From Candidatus Heimdallarchaeota archaeon (lineage in GTDB: Archaea; Asgardarchaeota; Heimdallarchaeia; Heimdallarchaeales; Heimdallarchaeaceae): a DNA stretch of 5,615 bases. How positions within the stretch are numbered: the first letter of the stretch is position 1; the number at the start of each line of letters is the position of its first letter. The translations under genes and the position numbers were made by a program. The notes under the pieces were generated by a model, which searched no databases, had not been told where the DNA came from, and was given only the letters and a program-made list of their open reading frames with translations. Where the stretch lies: positions 1 to 5,615 of the forward strand of contig JAEOTK010000334.1 of NCBI GenBank assembly GCA_016839875.1, read 5' to 3'. This document shows positions 1 through 5,297 of this stretch, piece after piece.

Positions 1-1
1 C

Positions 2-106
2 AAGAATAAAATAAAACTACATAGAAGAAATAGCCATATAAAACACAAGAATTACAGAAGATCTCGAATAAGAGCCACATATAATTCAATGTTTTATGGC
101 CACTAG
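2..106 (+). CDS. C-terminal end of an unidentified basic protein (5' partial)
   Basis: Only one plus-strand frame is open from the left edge, and it runs 34 codons to a TAG at 104-106. The other two plus frames hit stops within the first few codons. The translated piece is extremely basic, rich in Lys, Arg and His (for example RRNSHIKHKNYRRSRIRAT), and ends in MFYGH. Arginine is mostly AGA, as in the other genes of the window. A stem-loop with T-tracts starts 8 bases after the stop, which is what one expects at the end of a real gene. I do not recognise the protein; such tails occur in nucleic-acid-binding proteins, but that is only a guess. A 34-codon open stretch could still arise by chance in AT-rich DNA, so confidence is moderate. 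Confidence 0.42.
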   Translation, partial: KNKIKLHRRNSHIKHKNYRRSRIRATYNSMFYGH

Positions 107-113
107 AGATTAA

Positions 114-148
114 AGAGAATATAATTCTCTATTTTTACTCTATTTTTT
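114..148 (+). terminator. Stem-loop followed by T-tracts
   Basis: AGAGAAT at 114-120 pairs perfectly with ATTCTCT at 124-130 around a 3-base loop. It is followed by T5 (132-136) and T6 (143-148). It sits just past the stop of the partial gene at the left edge and before the promoter of the zinc-ribbon/TM gene. Archaeal termination depends mainly on T-tracts, so the T-runs are the stronger evidence and the hairpin is supportive. Confidence 0.5.
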
Positions 149-162
149 GTAAAAAGCTTAAC

Positions 163-170
163 TATATTAA
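163..170 (+). promoter_or_regulatory. TATA-like box for the zinc-ribbon/TM gene
   Basis: TATATTAA lies about 45 bases before the ATG at 213. Archaeal transcription usually starts about 25 bases downstream of the TATA centre, which puts the 5' end near 190. That leaves a leader of about 20 bases containing the Shine-Dalgarno sequence at 203-207. This position also argues against translation from the upstream TTG at 183. Confidence 0.4.
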
Positions 171-212
171 ACTAAATGCGACTTGTTAAGTAACCAAATA
201 ATGAGGTTTAGA

Positions 213-722
213 ATGAAATATTGTAATACTTGTGGTAATTTAATTCCTAATAGATTTAGAAAATGTAGACATTGTGGTTCAGATGTGACTAAGAGTATTC
301 AACCTGATCAACCTTCTGCAAAATATTTCGAGAAGTATGCTGCTTCTCAAGAAAAACCTAGTCTGAAATATAAGGTCATGGAAAAAATTCCAGAGTCAGG
401 AATTCCAAAGAAAAAAAGCTTGTTATTCATCACTCCTTACTTTCTTATCCCAGGGATTGGATTCATGTATGTAGGTCAATGGAAGAGAGGATCATATTTC
501 CTGATAAGCTTTATTCTAACAGTTATCTTAGATGTATTGACTAAAGTAAATGGTATTTTTGCCTTTATACCTATCACTTCCATTGCGTACTTAACATTGA
601 TAATCTGGAGTATAGTTGGTACGGTAAAGCAAATAAAATTGTATAACCAGGAGATAGAAGGTTATAATCGAAAGCCACTATATATCGAAGATTCTGATTT
701 TTCTTTAGTCCCCGGAAAATGA
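213..722 (+). CDS. Zinc-ribbon protein with TM2-like three-helix membrane domain
   Basis: A 169-residue membrane protein of unknown role. Residues 4-21 form a zinc ribbon (C4-x2-C7 and C18-x2-C21, the second as CRHC). A polar linker of about 45 residues follows. Three hydrophobic segments then span roughly 70-87, 94-110 and 114-136. The first helix runs into GIGFMYVGQWKRG (81-93) and the third ends in an IW motif before a basic stretch; this GxGxxYxGQxxxG...IW pattern resembles TM2-domain proteins. The zinc ribbon is probably cytosolic. The start is chosen at ATG 213 because GAGGT (203-207) sits 5 bases upstream and the zinc ribbon begins right after it; TTG 183 and ATG 201 are in-frame alternatives. 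The tail IEDSDFSLVPGK recurs in a broken copy at 4070-4157. The gene converges with the aldehyde dehydrogenase gene, 24 bases away. No function can be assigned; a role in membrane or envelope organisation is a guess. Confidence 0.82.
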   Translation: MKYCNTCGNLIPNRFRKCRHCGSDVTKSIQPDQPSAKYFEKYAASQEKPSLKYKVMEKIPESGIPKKKSLLFITPYFLIPGIGFMYVGQWKRGSYFLISFILTVILDVLTKVNGIFAFIPITSIAYLTLIIWSIVGTVKQIKLYNQEIEGYNRKPLYIEDSDFSLVPGK

Positions 723-746
723 ACCAATGCTTGTTTGGTCCCAGAT

Positions 747-2123
747 TTATTTGATATAAACTGTTTTGATATTCACAAACTCTTTGATTCCATAATCAGC
801 GAGTTCTCGTCCGTATCCACTCTGTTTGATTCCTCCAAAAGGTAATCGTGGATCTGATCTTACGTAGGTATTAACGAAACAACTTCCTGCTTCAATCTTC
901 TCCGTAGCTATTTTTTCTCCTTTTACAACATTCTTAGTAAATATTGAAGCACCTAATCCAAAAACTGAATCATTTGCTATAGCTATTGCTTCATCATCAT
1001 CCTTTGCTTCAATAATACTTGCTACTGGACCAAATAATTCCTCATCGTAAGCCGGCATACCTTTCTTGACATTAGCTAAAACAGTTGGAGGATAAAAAGC
1101 TCCAGATCCTTCAGGGATAACCCCTCCTAGAAGAAGCTCTGCTCCCATCTCAATACTTTTTTGGACTTGGTTGTGAAGTTCATCTCTTAAATCCTCTCTT
1201 GCTTGTGGTCCAACATTAGTTGAAGGATCTAATGGATCTCCCATTTTCATTGTTTTCATGTATTCAACAAAACCATTCTTAAATTCCTGATATTTTGGTT
1301 TTACAACTATAAATCGTTTTGCAGCAATACAACTTTGTCCAGCATTTATTAATCTGCTATTTACGCAAGTCATCACTGCCTCCTCATTATCAGCATCTTC
1401 TAGAATTATGTAAGGATCACTTCCACCAAGCTCCAATACGGTTTTCTTAAGCATAGAACCTGCCTTTGAAGCAACAGCTTTTCCTGCTGGAGTACTACCA
1501 GTCAAAGTTATTGCCTTAACAGATTCATTTTCTATAACTGCTTCTACCTGCTTGCTCCCTATTAACAAAGTTCGAAATGCATTAATTGGAAAACCAGCCT
1601 TGTTGAAAACCTCTTCTATAATTAAGGCTGAACCAGGAACATTAGATGCATGTTTCAAAATACAGGTGTTGCCTGCCATAAGAGCAGGTGCAGCAAAACG
1701 AAATACTTGCCAATAAGGGAAATTCCAGGGCATGACTGCTAAAATGACACCAAGAGGTTGAAAACTTACAAAACTTTTGGAAGCTTCTGTTTTAACAATT
1801 TCAGGTTTGAGAAATTCTTCTGCATTTTCAGCATAGAAATCGCAAACCCAAGCACATTTTTCTACCTCAGCTATGGCATCTCTCAATATCTTTCCCATTT
1901 CTAAGGTCAACATTTTTGCATAAGATTCTTTATTATCTCGCAAGATTTGAGCAGCCTTATGCATAAGAATTCTTCTCTCACTAAAAGGAACTTTTCTCCA
2001 TAGTTGAAATTCTTTATTTGTTTTACTTATAATCTCTTTTACTTCATCTGGAGTGTATTCATTATACTCCTGAATTTCTTCTCCTGTTGCAGGATTAACT
2101 GATTTAATAGGCACTTTAATCAC
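747..2123 (-). CDS. Succinate-semialdehyde dehydrogenase-type aldehyde dehydrogenase (YneI/Sad-like)
   Basis: A full-length (458-residue) NAD(P)-dependent aldehyde dehydrogenase that oxidises an aldehyde to a carboxylic acid in the cytosol. Family motifs are intact: MPWNFP with N134, the cofactor-binding LKHAS (156-160), GSTPAG (209-214), ELGG with the general base E231, GQSC with the nucleophile C265, ELFGP (362-366) and LPFGG (427-431). The wording around SFQPLGVILAVMPWNFP, KHASNVPG and SRLINAGQSCIAAKR matches the Sad/YneI branch of succinate-semialdehyde dehydrogenases, which includes the cyanobacterial enzyme. The Lys and Ser of KHAS are, from memory of the Synechococcus structure, the NADP 2'-phosphate contacts, so NADP may be preferred. 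The start is GTG at 2123, giving the family-typical N-terminus before SVNPATGE; GTG at 2114 is an alternative, and the overlapping ATG at 2125 is out of frame. No Shine-Dalgarno is visible. It lies 71 bases downstream of the ThDP enzyme on the same strand. The exact aldehyde is inferred; other short semialdehydes are possible. Confidence 0.93.
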   Translation of the reverse strand: MIKVPIKSVNPATGEEIQEYNEYTPDEVKEIISKTNKEFQLWRKVPFSERRILMHKAAQILRDNKESYAKMLTLEMGKILRDAIAEVEKCAWVCDFYAENAEEFLKPEIVKTEASKSFVSFQPLGVILAVMPWNFPYWQVFRFAAPALMAGNTCILKHASNVPGSALIIEEVFNKAGFPINAFRTLLIGSKQVEAVIENESVKAITLTGSTPAGKAVASKAGSMLKKTVLELGGSDPYIILEDADNEEAVMTCVNSRLINAGQSCIAAKRFIVVKPKYQEFKNGFVEYMKTMKMGDPLDPSTNVGPQAREDLRDELHNQVQKSIEMGAELLLGGVIPEGSGAFYPPTVLANVKKGMPAYDEELFGPVASIIEAKDDDEAIAIANDSVFGLGASIFTKNVVKGEKIATEKIEAGSCFVNTYVRSDPRLPFGGIKQSGYGRELADYGIKEFVNIKTVYIK

Positions 2124-2153
2124 ATGAATTATAATATAACTAGAAAGGATTTT

Positions 2154-2163
2154 GTATATAATA
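2154..2163 (-). promoter_or_regulatory. TATA-like box upstream of the aldehyde dehydrogenase
   Basis: Read on the minus strand, the gap between the two enzyme genes contains TATTATATAC, centred about 36 bases before the GTG start at 2123. A transcript starting about 25 bases downstream would have a leader of roughly 10 bases, which fits the absence of a Shine-Dalgarno. It would let the dehydrogenase be transcribed alone as well as from the gene upstream. In DNA this AT-rich the match is weak evidence. Confidence 0.28.
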
Positions 2164-2176
2164 ATACTTCTAGAAC

Positions 2177-2183
2177 AAAAAAA
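2177..2183 (-). terminator. Short T-tract after the ThDP enzyme gene
   Basis: Seven A on the plus strand read as T7 on the transcribed strand, 12 to 18 bases past the TGA of the acetolactate-synthase-like gene. No hairpin precedes it. It could be a weak archaeal terminator that only partly separates the two enzyme genes; the 71-base gap is also short enough for a shared transcript. Confidence 0.28.
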
Positions 2184-2194
2184 TTAGAAAATTA

Positions 2195-3877
2195 TCAAAG
2201 CTTCAACTGCACATCTTCAGATATTTCAAATGTAGGATCAAAGACACAAACAAGCTTTTGAAGTTCTTCTATCAATACTTTGTTATTTTCAGAATAATCT
2301 ACAGGCATATCTATAATATGAAGACCAGGAGTATTCAAACAGTACTCTATTTGAGAAAGTAACTCTTCTGTTTTAGCTATTCTGTAACCTTTCGCACCAT
2401 AGCTTTCAGCATATTTTACGAAATCGGGATTGTCAAAATCTAATCCCCATTCTTCTAAGTTCATGGATTTCTGTTTCCACTTAATCATACCATAACTGCT
2501 ATCATTGATAATCAATACAGTTAAATCTAGATTCAATCGTTTTGCAGTTTCGAGTTCTTGAGAATTCATCATAAATCCTCCATCGCCACAAATTGCTAGT
2601 ACTTTCTGCTCAGGATAAACTATCTTTGCAGCCATAGCTGAAGGTAATCCTGCCCCCATACTCGCTAAAGCATTATCTAATAAAACCGTATTTGCATGGT
2701 ATGCATAATAGTTTCGTGCAAACCAGATTTTGTAAATCCCATTATCTAGAGTAATAATCCCATTCTCAGGCATAGCTTTGCGAACATCAGCAACTAATCT
2801 CTGGGGTTTAATAGGAAAATCATCAGAATCTGAACCTTGTTGTGTATGAATATCAACTTCCTTTTTCACTTGTTTAAAATATTCAAAATCCCATGTATCG
2901 CTCAAGCTGACTGCTCTAGTTAATCTAGAAATAGTATTTGCTATATCCCCAATAACTTCAATTTGAGGGAAATAGACATCATCAATATGAGCTTTGAAAT
3001 AATTTACATGAATAACTTTTGCATCACCATGACGCATAAAAAAGGGCGGTTTTTCGATAATATCGAGTCCAACATTGATGATTAAATCAGCTTGTCGAAT
3101 GGAGCAATGAAGATAATAAATATCTGACAAAGCAGCTCTTACAAGGACTAATGGATGTCTTTCGTTAATTGCCCCTTTAGCCATTTGAGTATTGAAAAAT
3201 AAAATTCCTGTTTTATTTACAAATTCCAATAAAGCATCTTGAGTTCTTGATCTATTAGCACCGGCTCCGATAAGTATCAAAGGATGTTTAGCTGCTTCTA
3301 TCATTTTAACAGCTGAATTAATAGCTTTATCATCAGCTGAAGGTCTTCGAATATTGTGTTTCTCAAAAATTTGTACAGTTGTATCTTCCCTAGCAATATC
3401 CTCTGGGAGTTCAATATGGGTGGCACCTGGTCTTTCTGTTTCAGATAATTTAAAAGATTCTCTTATTATTGAGGGTATAGCGTTACCATTGACTATTTGT
3501 TTTGTAAAATATGTCAAAGGTTTCATCATGTTAACAATGTCAACTATTTGAAACCGTCCTTGTTTACTAGATTTTATAGGCTTTTGACCTGTTATCATAA
3601 CTAAAGGCATTCCACCAAGTTGAGCATAAGCAGCAGCTGTTACAAGATTTGTTGCACCAGGACCAAGAGTGGAGAGACAAACACCTGCTTTTCCAGTAAA
3701 TCTGCCATAACTCGCTGCCATGAATCCAGCAGCTTGTTCATGTCTAGTTAGAATTAGTTTAATGGAAGAAGTTCTAATTGATTCCAATAAATCTAGATTT
3801 TCTTCACCAGGTATTCCAAAAATATATTCCACACCTTCATTTTCTAATGCTTTTGCAAAAAGGTCCGAAGCTTTCAT
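2195..3877 (-). CDS. Acetolactate synthase-like ThDP enzyme; candidate 2-oxoacid (2-oxoglutarate) decarboxylase
   Basis: A full-length (560-residue) thiamine-diphosphate enzyme of the IlvB/pyruvate-oxidase superfamily. The N-terminal PYR domain (about 1-165) has GIPGEEN (21-27), TRHEQ with the cofactor-activating Glu at 47, and STLGPGATN (69-77). The central domain spans about 185-320. The C-terminal PP domain (about 360-530) has the Mg/ThDP motif GDGG (431-434) ending in ND (458-459) before SSYGMI. The Asp-Arg pair and the Trp that shape the second-substrate site of biosynthetic acetohydroxyacid synthase are not seen (GLDIIEKPP at 270-278; GMIKWK at 463-468), and no IlvN, ilvC or ilvD is nearby. 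The GxPGEEN...TRHEQ signature and the neighbouring semialdehyde dehydrogenase recall the cyanobacterial 2-oxoglutarate decarboxylase pair. Substrate is inferred; acetolactate or another 2-oxoacid remains possible. The start at ATG 3877 gives the family-typical M-K-A-S-D-L N-terminus; ATG 3886 and TTG 3892 are in-frame alternatives, and none has a clear Shine-Dalgarno. It probably shares a transcript with the dehydrogenase. Confidence 0.9.
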   Translation of the reverse strand: MKASDLFAKALENEGVEYIFGIPGEENLDLLESIRTSSIKLILTRHEQAAGFMAASYGRFTGKAGVCLSTLGPGATNLVTAAAYAQLGGMPLVMITGQKPIKSSKQGRFQIVDIVNMMKPLTYFTKQIVNGNAIPSIIRESFKLSETERPGATHIELPEDIAREDTTVQIFEKHNIRRPSADDKAINSAVKMIEAAKHPLILIGAGANRSRTQDALLEFVNKTGILFFNTQMAKGAINERHPLVLVRAALSDIYYLHCSIRQADLIINVGLDIIEKPPFFMRHGDAKVIHVNYFKAHIDDVYFPQIEVIGDIANTISRLTRAVSLSDTWDFEYFKQVKKEVDIHTQQGSDSDDFPIKPQRLVADVRKAMPENGIITLDNGIYKIWFARNYYAYHANTVLLDNALASMGAGLPSAMAAKIVYPEQKVLAICGDGGFMMNSQELETAKRLNLDLTVLIINDSSYGMIKWKQKSMNLEEWGLDFDNPDFVKYAESYGAKGYRIAKTEELLSQIEYCLNTPGLHIIDMPVDYSENNKVLIEELQKLVCVFDPTFEISEDVQLKL

Positions 3878-3919
3878 GTTAATCATCAGCAATTGATTTC
3901 TATTAACTAAAGCATTTGT

Positions 3920-3939
3920 TAGACTGTATAAAAAGTCTA
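3920..3939 (-). promoter_or_regulatory. TATA box enclosed by a 6-bp inverted repeat (promoter/operator of the ThDP enzyme gene)
   Basis: TAGACT (3920-3925) and AGTCTA (3934-3939) are perfect inverted repeats around an 8-base core that reads TTTTATAC on the minus strand. A transcript starting about 25 bases downstream would begin near 3904, leaving about 27 bases to ATG 3877 or 18 to ATG 3886, a normal archaeal leader. A dyad over the TATA box is where a dimeric repressor would block TBP. On the plus strand the same core reads TATAAAA and could also serve the remnant gene region. That it is an operator is inferred. Confidence 0.42.
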
Positions 3940-4069
3940 GTTTCTATTGATTTTCAAAAAGAATCACACAAGAAAACCATAATGGGGCAATTTCATTTAA
4001 GATTTTTTTGGTTTTAGAATTAGCAAAAAGCATTTGAGAAGATTCTTCCATTATACTGCAAGCTCATCT

Positions 4070-4157
4070 CTCTTTCAAAACGAGGAAGTAGATGTTTACT
4101 ATCAAAAAAAAACCACATATAGAAGATTCTGATTTTTCACTAGTACCTGGTAAATGA
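4070..4157 (+). pseudogene. Frameshifted remnant of a second zinc-ribbon/TM protein gene (C-terminal end)
   Basis: The 3' end encodes IEDSDFSLVPGK followed by TGA, identical to the tail of the protein at 213-722. The two copies share 17 identical bases (687-703 and 4122-4138). Upstream, the frame starting at 4070 reads LFQNEEVDVYYQKK, which aligns with LYNQEIEGYNRK of the intact protein. The two frames are joined by one extra A in a run of nine (4104-4112); eight would restore a single frame. With that correction, 16 of 27 aligned residues are identical. No membrane helices or zinc ribbon are recognisable further upstream, and a stop at 3998-4000 closes that frame. In the 12-codon tail six codons differ, all synonymously, so the copies are old and the tail was selected as protein before decay. 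Alternatively, ATG 4092 with GAGG 6 bases upstream (4082-4085) opens a 21-codon ORF ending in the same tail, which could be a live peptide gene. A homopolymer sequencing error is also possible. Confidence 0.6.
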
Positions 4158-4171
4158 GCTTTTAAGAAAGA

Positions 4172-4180
4172 CATATTAAG
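4172..4180 (+). promoter_or_regulatory. TATA-like box for the secreted protein gene
   Basis: CATATTAAG lies about 53 bases before ATG 4229, predicting a transcript start near 4202 and a leader of about 27 bases. That leader would include the purine-rich GGTGGG at 4215-4220, 8 bases before the start, a moderate Shine-Dalgarno match. The surrounding DNA is A-rich, so the box is not unique. Confidence 0.33.
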
Positions 4181-4228
4181 TAAACGAAAATACTTTACAA
4201 AAAAGTTTGAAAATGGTGGGTTCTATAG

Positions 4229-5062
4229 ATGAGCATTAAACAGAAAATACTTTTTAGTCTAGTACTTATTTCATTTCTTTCATTTACCTTTAGTAGTTCT
4301 AATCTTGCGCAAGTTTCTGAACTTAATTATTATTATTCAGATTTTATTGCTCCTGGTTTGGTCCTAGAATGGAATGTTGATACATTCATAAAAGAAGCTG
4401 ATGTCAATTGGACACTAGCTGATGAACATTTAGTAGAAGAAGGAGACACCATTAGATTTGAAGTTAAAACAGATCCTGATGATTTATACTTAAATGAGCC
4501 TTATGCATTACAAGATAATACTCAAGCTTGGGTATACGCATATCTGAACGATATTGATCTCTCGAGTGTTGAAGAATGGGATTACTATATTGATGCTTTT
4601 GATGAGATGGGTGATTTCGAATTTGGATATGTAGGACCAGAACGTCACGGGTCACCTACTTCACCCGATAGAGAAAATCACTGGGAGGATTTAGAAGATG
4701 ATTTACAACCTGATTGTTTCAATAACGAAAGTGGAATGTTTGAAGTCAATATTACTGCTAATCTTTTTCATTTGAAATGGGAATCATATGAATCAGAAGA
4801 ATTTTCTACTAGTGCAGATACATTTGAAAGAGTGAAAAGCTTTGAAGTTAGTTACAATATATCTTTGGGGTATTTACAAAGGATGAGAGTCTATGAATAT
4901 TATGAACAAAGTATCATGGGTGAGGAAGAACAAGAATTATTGGAACTAATTCTATTGAATTCGAAAGTTACTCCAACTCAAGGTATTCCAATAAAATGGG
5001 TTAGTAGCTTAATAGCTTTATTTACTCTAGGAATTATCATGGTTCTCACGAGAAGACGCTAA
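4229..5062 (+). CDS. Secreted/surface protein with signal peptide and C-terminal membrane anchor
   Basis: A 277-residue protein of no recognised family. The N-terminus is a classic signal peptide: K4 and K6, a hydrophobic core at about 7-21, and a likely cleavage near A27. The C-terminus has one hydrophobic helix (about 256-274) followed by RRR, a stop-transfer anchor leaving most of the chain outside the cell. The exposed part (about 28-250) is strongly acidic and rich in Tyr, Trp and Phe, suggesting a beta-rich domain. It holds four N-x-S/T sequons (N60, N166, N174, N210), consistent with archaeal N-glycosylation. The stretches APGLVLEWNVD (41-51) and EEGDTIRFEV (70-79) resemble what I recall from secreted proteins of Asgard archaea. 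A single Cys (163) rules out an internal disulfide. The start at ATG 4229 is supported by GGTGGG (4215-4220) and gives the signal peptide directly. It is transcribed away from the ThDP enzyme gene, and nothing ties it to those enzymes. Adhesion, binding or cell-surface roles are all possible. Confidence 0.83.
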   Translation: MSIKQKILFSLVLISFLSFTFSSSNLAQVSELNYYYSDFIAPGLVLEWNVDTFIKEADVNWTLADEHLVEEGDTIRFEVKTDPDDLYLNEPYALQDNTQAWVYAYLNDIDLSSVEEWDYYIDAFDEMGDFEFGYVGPERHGSPTSPDRENHWEDLEDDLQPDCFNNESGMFEVNITANLFHLKWESYESEEFSTSADTFERVKSFEVSYNISLGYLQRMRVYEYYEQSIMGEEEQELLELILLNSKVTPTQGIPIKWVSSLIALFTLGIIMVLTRRR

Positions 5063-5297
5063 CAATCTATGTGCATTTCAAATACATGGACAAAATCGAT
5101 TAAATTAAGTTAATTATACTAGGAAAAATTGAATTTGCAAACAAAGATAATTTCATCTGCTCAATAGGTGCTAAGAAAGAAGGAAGAAGAAGAATAAATA
5201 AAATATATAAGGATTTGAAACTCCTATTTTTCATGTATAAAAATATAGAGAAAGAGATAAGGGATTTAATATTGCATCTAGATGAGTTGGAAAAATC
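5063..5297. other. Non-coding gap with no gene seen
   Basis: This stretch of 235 bases has no ORF of believable length on either strand. The first half shows no clear hairpin or T-tract on the plus strand, so I cannot place a terminator for the secreted protein gene. The second half is purine-rich (about 5170-5200) and leads into two TATA-like boxes listed separately. Confidence 0.5.
5204..5247 (+). promoter_or_regulatory. Two TATA-like boxes ahead of the TIGR04076-type gene
   Basis: TATATAA (5204-5210) and TATAAAAATATA (5236-5247) are both plausible TBP sites. The downstream box predicts a start near 5265 and a leader of about 33 bases; the upstream one would give a leader of about 65. The nearer box is the better candidate. 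The first box follows a purine-rich run, as expected of a BRE, but this is weak evidence in AT-rich DNA. Confidence 0.35.

Noticed and set aside
183..212. Upstream TTG (183) and ATG (201) starts for the zinc-ribbon/TM gene
   Set aside because: The Shine-Dalgarno at 203-207 fits ATG 213, the likely transcript start is near 190, and the zinc ribbon begins right after 213.
723..739. ACCAA...TTGGT inverted repeat between the converging genes
   Set aside because: The stem is only 5 bp with a 7-base loop and no T-tract follows on either strand, so it is too weak to call a terminator.
2140..2175. CTAGAA repeated 30 bases apart in the gap between the two enzyme genes, one copy within a TTCTAGAA palindrome
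   Set aside because: Six-base AT-rich matches are expected by chance and no further flanking similarity was seen.
3354..3551. 65-codon plus-strand ORF
   Set aside because: It lies entirely antisense to the well-supported ThDP enzyme gene, has no recognisable domain, and is a shadow of that gene.
3982..4017. Short ORF beginning MGQFHLRFF, faintly like the GQWKRG segment of the intact zinc-ribbon/TM protein
   Set aside because: Only two or three residues match and the frame does not connect with the recognisable remnant, so chance explains it.
4464..4655. 63-codon minus-strand ORF
   Set aside because: It is antisense to the secreted protein gene; its His/Arg/Tyr-rich composition is what the reverse reading of acidic codons gives.
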